Source of the DNA: Aculops lycopersici
Taxonomy: Eukaryota; Arthropoda; Arachnida; Trombidiformes; Eriophyidae
DNA length: 64,000 bases
NCBI GenBank assembly: GCA_015350385.1
Contig: WNKI01000001.1
Coordinates: forward strand, 11,423,338 to 11,487,337
Direction: 5' to 3'
A program made the translations under genes and the position numbers. Shown in pieces: positions 58,350 to 64,000 of this stretch; within the stretch, counting starts at the first letter, position 1, and every line of letters begins with the position of its first letter. Under the pieces are notes generated by a model. That model was not told the DNA's origin. It made no database searches and saw nothing but the letters and a program-made list of their open reading frames with translations.

Positions 58350-61300
58350 CTTTTTGTTGTCGTTCTGTTATCCTAAGACTTTAGTGTGCATGTAAAACTT
58401 TCGTCCTTCTTCAAAAACAAACTAGAGGATAAGGAGATTTGAAGATCTTTGGTCGAGATCGAAACTAAAACTGACTTATAAATCAGTAAACGATAGACTT
58501 GAACATACAATCAACTAGTTACTATGACTTATAGGCGTGCACGGCGCATGCGTTCCCATTTGTTGCTTGATATTGGCTTCTATCTCTTTGCCAAACAAAT
58601 GCTCTAAGACATCGTCGTAGCTGGTGTTTGGGCGGCTGCGCATAAGAGCGCAAATCCAAGAGCCAAAAATCAAAAGACCAACTGGGGGCCAGAGCTGCGA
58701 GTGGCGCGCGCTGCCCAACAATTAATCAGCCACCAATCGACTCTGCAATTGCTTTGTTTTCGCGCCACCTCAAGGCTCCGAGTTTTGCCCACCTCGAGAA
58801 GGGGACTTAGCGCATGTTCTTCAGCACCACTGAATCCGTTAGCCACACGTCTGAGCTAGAGGTGGTGCTGCTTGAAAATTACCTGGCGGCCAAATCAAAA
58901 GGCCAAAAGTCCCAAAGATCAACGGCAACAAGTTGAAGATACCCAAGAGGCAGTGGATTTTCGCTACCTCCGTCACTTATCATGCTTCCCCGAGTTCAAC
59001 CTAATGACATTTAGTCTTACTAACCACAATGACCGAAAGCTAACATGACAACCTTTCTAATTTCGGTAGCAACGGAGGTGGCAAAGAATTTAGTGGCGAT
59101 AAATCAGCGAACTTTGGGACCTAATGGCAGCAGAAATATGGAAACCGCAAAGGAAATGGGACGCTCCGTTACGCGCACTAAACCAAATGGCGAACCAACC
59201 GGTCGGTTGCTCGTCTCAGCTGATTGATCAGTAACTGACCAATTATATTAACGAGTAGACAAGAAGTCGGAAGCGTGCATTTAATAGTACCAACAACACC
59301 GCAACTAAATGCAGTTAACAACCGCAAAAATATGGTTTTCCATTAGATCCCTTCGTTAGACTTTAATTGTTTCGATGCGCTTCCTTTCATCTTTACTCAC
59401 AATTCAAGCTAGCCGCTTGGACAGTTGCGGTGATCGTTGCGGTTCCGATTGTATCCATCCATTCCAGTAGCTATCTCTGCTTCCTATTCGCGTTTGGTCT
59501 CGTGATTTGTCAATCACAATCTAGAAGGGGATCAGCTTTCATTGAATTGCTTGCTGAGTCTTCTTCTTCTTCTTTCTCCTCTTGTTGGAGAGTCGAGCAG
59601 TCGTTTAGATAGCTCAAGATTGATTCTGGTGGCTGACTGGCAACCACCGAGTTTAAATTGAATTGATCGTCGATGTCCAAGTCGAGTGACTAACCCGCCG
59701 CATGTGTCCATCTAAACTCTTCAACCAGTTGGCTGCATCGACAACCAAATTGGATGGTGATGTCGTTATTATTGTTGTTATTGGAACTGTTATTGCTCAA
59801 TTAATTCCACGCGAACACAATTGCCACTTCGAATCTCGGCCACATCAACAAGCAATTGATCAAACACTTAATTGGATGCCGGATATCCACAACCTTATGA
59901 TTGTTGAGCTTAGATGCTTAGGAAGTAAAGTAATACAATTGGTTTGAATACCAAGTACCAAGCTGACCGCTAGAGTAAACCACGAATAGTTTGGTGACAA
60001 CAGAAGAGGGGGCGTCTAAAGTGCTTGAAATTTTAGGCTAGCCGTTAATAGGAACGATAATGTAAGTGAGCTGTCGAAGCCGCACTAACCCAGTGGGTGG
60101 CTCCCCTGATTGCATCAAATAATGCTCTCTCGCTCTGAACCTCCTCTCCACTCTGCCCTTAATAAACTAATCTCGGATTTCCACCAAATCCGAGCTATCA
60201 CACATAAGTGAGATGTCAGGCTGGTCGTTTTTGCGGCCCACCAACAAAATCAGCACTCTCCTGAATACCACCAGATTGTCAGCCGGCATATTATTAGAGA
60301 ATGTTAAACCAGCTTTAACCTCGACTTATTAGGTTGGCCCGAATCATTTCGCGTGGGCCCAAAACCAACACACTTGTTATAGGATGCACGGGGCCAGTAA
60401 GCCAGTGAGCCGACGGAGTCGAGGACATTTTCTACACACAATCAAATGCTCACTACGACACTTATTCCACCTTATTAATTGCCGGGCATTAATTTAGTAA
60501 ATGACTATCGCTGCCGTATTTTTTCGTTACAATAATAATGTCCTAGCGATAGAGCTACAATGTGACGGGTGCATTAAGTTGGCCTGCGACGCCATACGCA
60601 GCATGGTTCCTTGGGCTAACGGTGATTCAAAATCGATTGCAGTTTGGCCGAGCGAACAAGTGGAATTGATAATATGGACCAAGCAGTATGCTGAAAATGA
60701 ATTGGGGTAGTTTTTTCCCTTGTTGATTACAAGATCATCTCACTTATGCATCAATTTCGTCGTGCTATAACTATTCCTCAGCTGGATACTCAGTTATCGC
60801 CAATTTGCACCAATGATCTCAAGAAAACGAGCAACCTATTGGGCAAATTTCAAGTTGTCGACGGGTGGAGTTGGAGTCCAACTTTCTTCGACTCAAATTA
60901 CCAATTATACTTACGGGGCGGCATACTTTGGGGAATTAGTTGTCGCTTGGCCGGTAGCAAAAATTGAAACTAATTATACAGTTCTGAGAGGGGAGTTGAT
61001 CACCAGTCTCTTCGAGGGTCCTTACTATGCAACTTACACTGATTGCGTGAGGTCCAATTAGAACTTGGCTGTTACCCTCGGGTGCCAATGCGATGATTCG
61101 TCTCTCACCAGCTCAACGTCTCCACAGCTAACGCAAAATTTGCCTCCTCTCAATTCTCGATATCAAGTGACAATCTTTGCATATTTTGCGGTTGCCCAAC
61201 TTTAAAAGCAATATTTTCCGTCTCTGATCATTAAAAATCTAGTCTATCTCCTCTAGGCTCCAGTTGTAAAGTAAACTATTAGTCGTCAAAGAGAAGTTAT

Positions 61301-62406
61301 ATGACTCTCATTTTGGTCGTTAGTCAGTCACTCTCAACTCCACTTGCACTCACTCTCTCGACAGATACAAAATCGTCGGTATTCAAACTCTCTCAAGAGA
61401 GAAAATGTGAGATATAATCAATTATCAATATCATTGTTGCGTGGCCTCGGCGGATGCCGGTGACCGAAAAATCATTTATCTATTTGTGTGTCCTTTTAAG
61501 TTGGCCTCTTGTCGTCGGTTTGCAGTAGTGGTGGTGGTGGCAATGTTGATGGTAGTGGCGGCGGTGGTGTTGCTGCTGCTGCTGCTGCTTTACAGGACGA
61601 CCTCGGAAGTGGATGACTTTATCTAGAGTGAGACATTATACGCGCGACTTGTGTCGCTCAATGTGTTCGTTGCACATAGAGACGACGACCACAATGACGA
61701 AGCCACGCGAGCAGTGTGACCATTTTTGTATGTTTATCCAATGAGCTTGCGTGATAATTGATGTTAATATCAACATTCGTCTAAAGTAAACTTCGATTAG
61801 CTTATGCAAATGTTACGACTCCTTGGCGCCAGCTGCCTGAGTTTGCGAGTTTAGTTTAGGCTGTGCCTTTGTGGTTGTTGTCAAAAGGCTAGACAGTTGC
61901 GTGTGGGCAACCGTCTAGCCTTTTGAAATGTCTCACACTTCATAATTGATCCAAGAAGTTTGGTGACAAGTGAATTACTACTACTGCTGCTATTGCTTTC
62001 CTTACTCACAGTAGGGGCAAAAGATTTTTATCGCCCAAGGAAGTTTTTTGCGCTCGGATTTCTTTTCAAACAGCCACAGTCTGTGGCCCACAGGATAGCA
62101 TAACGAAATGCGACTGCTTCTGTGCTCCTGCGCCGTAGACTAGTCACTTGATTTAACTGATTCTCGTTCGCCATTAGAGGCGAAATGAAATGCTTCTCCT
62201 TTGGCGCGCTTTCAGTGAAACTACTTGGCCCATCAATAGTAATAATCTCCTTGCCTACAATTTCTCTCCTACCACTGACTTGGAGTTGAGTTTGTCTGGA
62301 TCGATGCTTATCAGCGGGTGGCGTAATTACTTCCGGATCCTCCGCAGACTACCAACGCAACTTGTCTTCCTCTCAACTTGTAACTTTGAAATAAATAATC
62401 CTAATG
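58350..62406. promoter_or_regulatory. 4-kb non-coding interval upstream of eve
   Basis: It holds the eve 5' UTR and presumably its enhancers, and at its distal end the 3' UTR of the adenylyl cyclase. Contents are short random ORFs, TCT and GCT/GTG stretches and a strong hairpin at 61881-61926. No gene is supported. Confidence 0.5.
61881..61926. other. Strong 46-bp hairpin (20-position stem, 6-base loop)
   Basis: TCAAAAGGCTAGAC (61881-61894) pairs perfectly with GTCTAGCCTTTTGA (61913-61926). After one A/C mismatch, GTTGC (61896-61900) pairs with GCAAC (61907-61911), leaving the loop GTGTGG. It lies ~480 bp beyond the cyclase stop, possibly in that 3' UTR (minus strand). It is shorter than a usual animal pre-miRNA. 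Confidence 0.8.
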
Positions 62407-63775
62407 CTAACCAGACGACCGGCCACTGGATCCACCGCCGCCCATCTTGTAACTGTTGTTATCAGCACACAATTCCTCAACCCCGTCTTCGGCCTCCAGC
62501 ATTGGAGGCGGCGGCTCCAGTCCGAGTTCGTCGTCGTCGTTTAGGAAACCATCCGGTCCCTCTGAGCCCTCAAATTGGTCGCTGCCGCCGCTATCATAAG
62601 GAGTTACAACTAAATATGTCGTTAGTCTTCCCTTGCCCTTGACGTCGATGGGCCCACGACATTCGACCTCAAACTGGCCGTGTTTTTGGAGAATCTGGCC
62701 AACCTGTTCGCTAACTTGGATGCGACCCAAAATGCCGCTGCTCTCAAGTCGAGAGGCAACATTAACTGTGTCGCCCCAAATGTCGTATGTGGGCTTTGAA
62801 GCGCCTGTAGTTGGGCGGTTGTTTGCGTGGTTGAATCACGAGTCAGCTGATGATCTGGTAGGTGTTGTGTTTGGGTCATATTATATCACTATCACTATTC
62901 CAGCGCAAGCGCCACCAACTAGGTACCATCTTCTCTACTCACCTACGACACCCGCAATCACGGGCCCAATAGCGATGCCAATCCTCAGACGAAACTCCTG
63001 AAAAGCGTCTACATAATTGATGGCGATGGTAACGGTTTGTTTTTGTTGTAATTTTGGAAGTTATCGTTGAGTTCATTGGTTAGAGTGAGTTGCATAGAAT
63101 AGCAACGGAAGTTGCTCGAAGTTTCGTGATCATTCACTTCCGAGAATGGATAAAGGATGAGTCAGCGTAGAAGTAAGAGCTGAATGAAGAATTATGACTA
63201 GATTAAGAGAAAAAGTTATAAAGTATCCATGACAAAAATTAAAAATTTAGAAATGAAAAATCTGATTTCAAAATCTAAATCTTAATTGAATCAATAAAAG
63301 TGCAACTGTGTTGAGAGTGGCGAGCAGGCAGGAGGAGTAAATTCGGAAAGCGTTCAAAGAGTTCAGCTCGAGGCACAATAGAGTAGATAGAAGGCAGGAA
63401 TAGAACCAAGACAAAGGGGAACAACAATCAAGTTGGCTTAATTTCACGACATCAGCGTCGATTCGATCGGGAAGCCTCAAGGTATCTATTTTGATTTTTG
63501 AAAGCGCGAGGGTAGAGTCCAGACGACGACGACGACGACGACGATGGCGGCGGCGGCGGCATCAAATCATTGTGTTTCGCTCTATTGACGACAAACTATC
63601 GCGATCGTCAATTTTTCTCCGGGCTACAATCCGGCAAAATAGAGATACTCGCGAGAGAAGAAACGCAATAAACGTTGTCTAGAATCCTAAAATCATAGAA
63701 ATCATCTCACCTGCCAACTGGGCTCGCCTGGTAAAGGCGCCGCTAGTCGAAAAGTCATCACAAAACCGATTATAG
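62407..63775 (-). CDS. Class III transmembrane adenylyl cyclase, C2 catalytic domain (3' exons only)
   Basis: Makes cAMP from ATP at the plasma membrane. Three exons are assembled: 63711-63775 (65 nt), 62943-62997 (55 nt) and 62407-62804, with phases 1, 0 and 1 at their 5' ends. The joined peptide (IIGFVMTFR...SWQEFRLRIGI, GPVIAGVVG, YDIWGDTVNVASR, GRIQVSEQ, CRG, VKGKG) aligns without gaps to the C2 domain of mammalian cyclases. The catalytic Asn and Arg are in NVASR and the ATP-contacting Lys in VKGKG. About 45 acidic, Pro/Gly/Ser-rich residues follow. RIQVSEQ is nearest AC9 and ECRG nearest AC5/6, so the isoform is not assigned. The gene continues past the right edge; a consensus donor GTAAGT at 63995 suggests that the next exon ends at 63996. 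Confidence 0.85.
62998..63710 (-). other. Intron of the adenylyl cyclase gene
   Basis: 713-bp intron from the GTGAGA donor at 63710 to an acceptor TTTTCAG ending at 62998. It contains a GAC/GGC triplet run (63522-63560). Confidence 0.65.
63522..63560. repeat. GAC/GGC triplet repeat
   Basis: Roughly 39 bases: (GAC)n followed by ATGGC and (GGC)n, inside a cyclase intron. Confidence 0.85.
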
Positions 63776-64000
63776 CTGCGAGGTGCGAGATGCCCATTCA
63801 GTCGCTGCCTTTGATCAGTGCCGGTATCAGGGGCATCAGAACACCAACTGTAACACTAACACTATCAACGACAACGACAACGACAACAACTACAACAGGT
63901 ATTTTGCATTCGTTTAGTGCTCATTTGCCGGTCTCTCGAGAGGTGTTATTTTTTGGAGGCCAATTGTAGTGGTGGTTCTGTGATGAGATACTTACTCCTC

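Noticed and set aside
60501..61061. Three short plus-strand ORFs between eve and the cyclase
   Set aside because: Overlapping frames with no recognised motif or start context; treated as chance ORFs.
62190..62642. 150-aa plus-strand ORF
   Set aside because: Its second half is the antisense of the adenylyl cyclase last exon, whose frame has clear family motifs.
1..64000. Transposon ORFs, tRNA genes, rRNA, CRISPR arrays
   Set aside because: I looked for reverse transcriptase, transposase, terminal repeats, tRNA B-box motifs and regularly spaced repeats and found none I could support.

Overview
The window is nuclear DNA from an arthropod, most probably an acariform mite. It holds bilaterian developmental and signalling genes (groucho, an even-skipped-class homeobox gene, Akt, menin, Atg13, Arp2, a membrane adenylyl cyclase) together with an intronless cytosolic UDP-glycosyltransferase of the bacterial type known from plant-feeding mites. 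Conserved genes that normally carry several introns (Akt, Atg13, menin, Arp2, SSADH, eve) are each one uninterrupted reading frame here, which points to a lineage with massive intron loss such as the eriophyoid mites. The taxon is an inference; no species can be named from the sequence alone. CAA/CAG, GTT and GA/CT tracts are frequent in and between genes, and there is one 20-base assembly gap (11801-11820).

Layout: SSADH (minus, cut by the left edge) and a ZMYND11-like MYND protein (plus) are divergent. groucho (minus) converges on the MYND gene. About 6.7 kb of repeat-rich non-coding DNA follows, then a two-exon C2H2 zinc-finger gene (plus). From 17360 to 39214 the minus strand carries one very large gene that I assembled from six exons with matching splice phases. 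It encodes a signal peptide, immunoglobulin-like domains interrupted by long disordered segments, one membrane span, and a tail ending in a PDZ-ligand motif; I do not recognise its family. Next come an unrecognised single-C2H2 gene (plus), Atg13 (plus), a small two-exon LYR-motif gene resembling LYRM7 (minus), Arp2 (plus), the UGT (minus), menin (minus), Akt (plus), an even-skipped-class homeobox gene (minus), and the 3' exons of an adenylyl cyclase (minus) that runs off the right edge.

The genes do not form an operon or a single pathway. groucho and eve are classically a corepressor and a repressor, Akt and Atg13 lie on the nutrient/autophagy axis, and menin and the MYND protein are chromatin-related, but their proximity looks incidental. 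Two points stand out: the giant Ig receptor, which keeps introns and long intronic DNA while its neighbours are nearly intronless, and low-complexity insertions inside otherwise well conserved proteins (Groucho, Atg13, menin, Eve). I saw no transposon ORF, tRNA, rRNA or CRISPR array.
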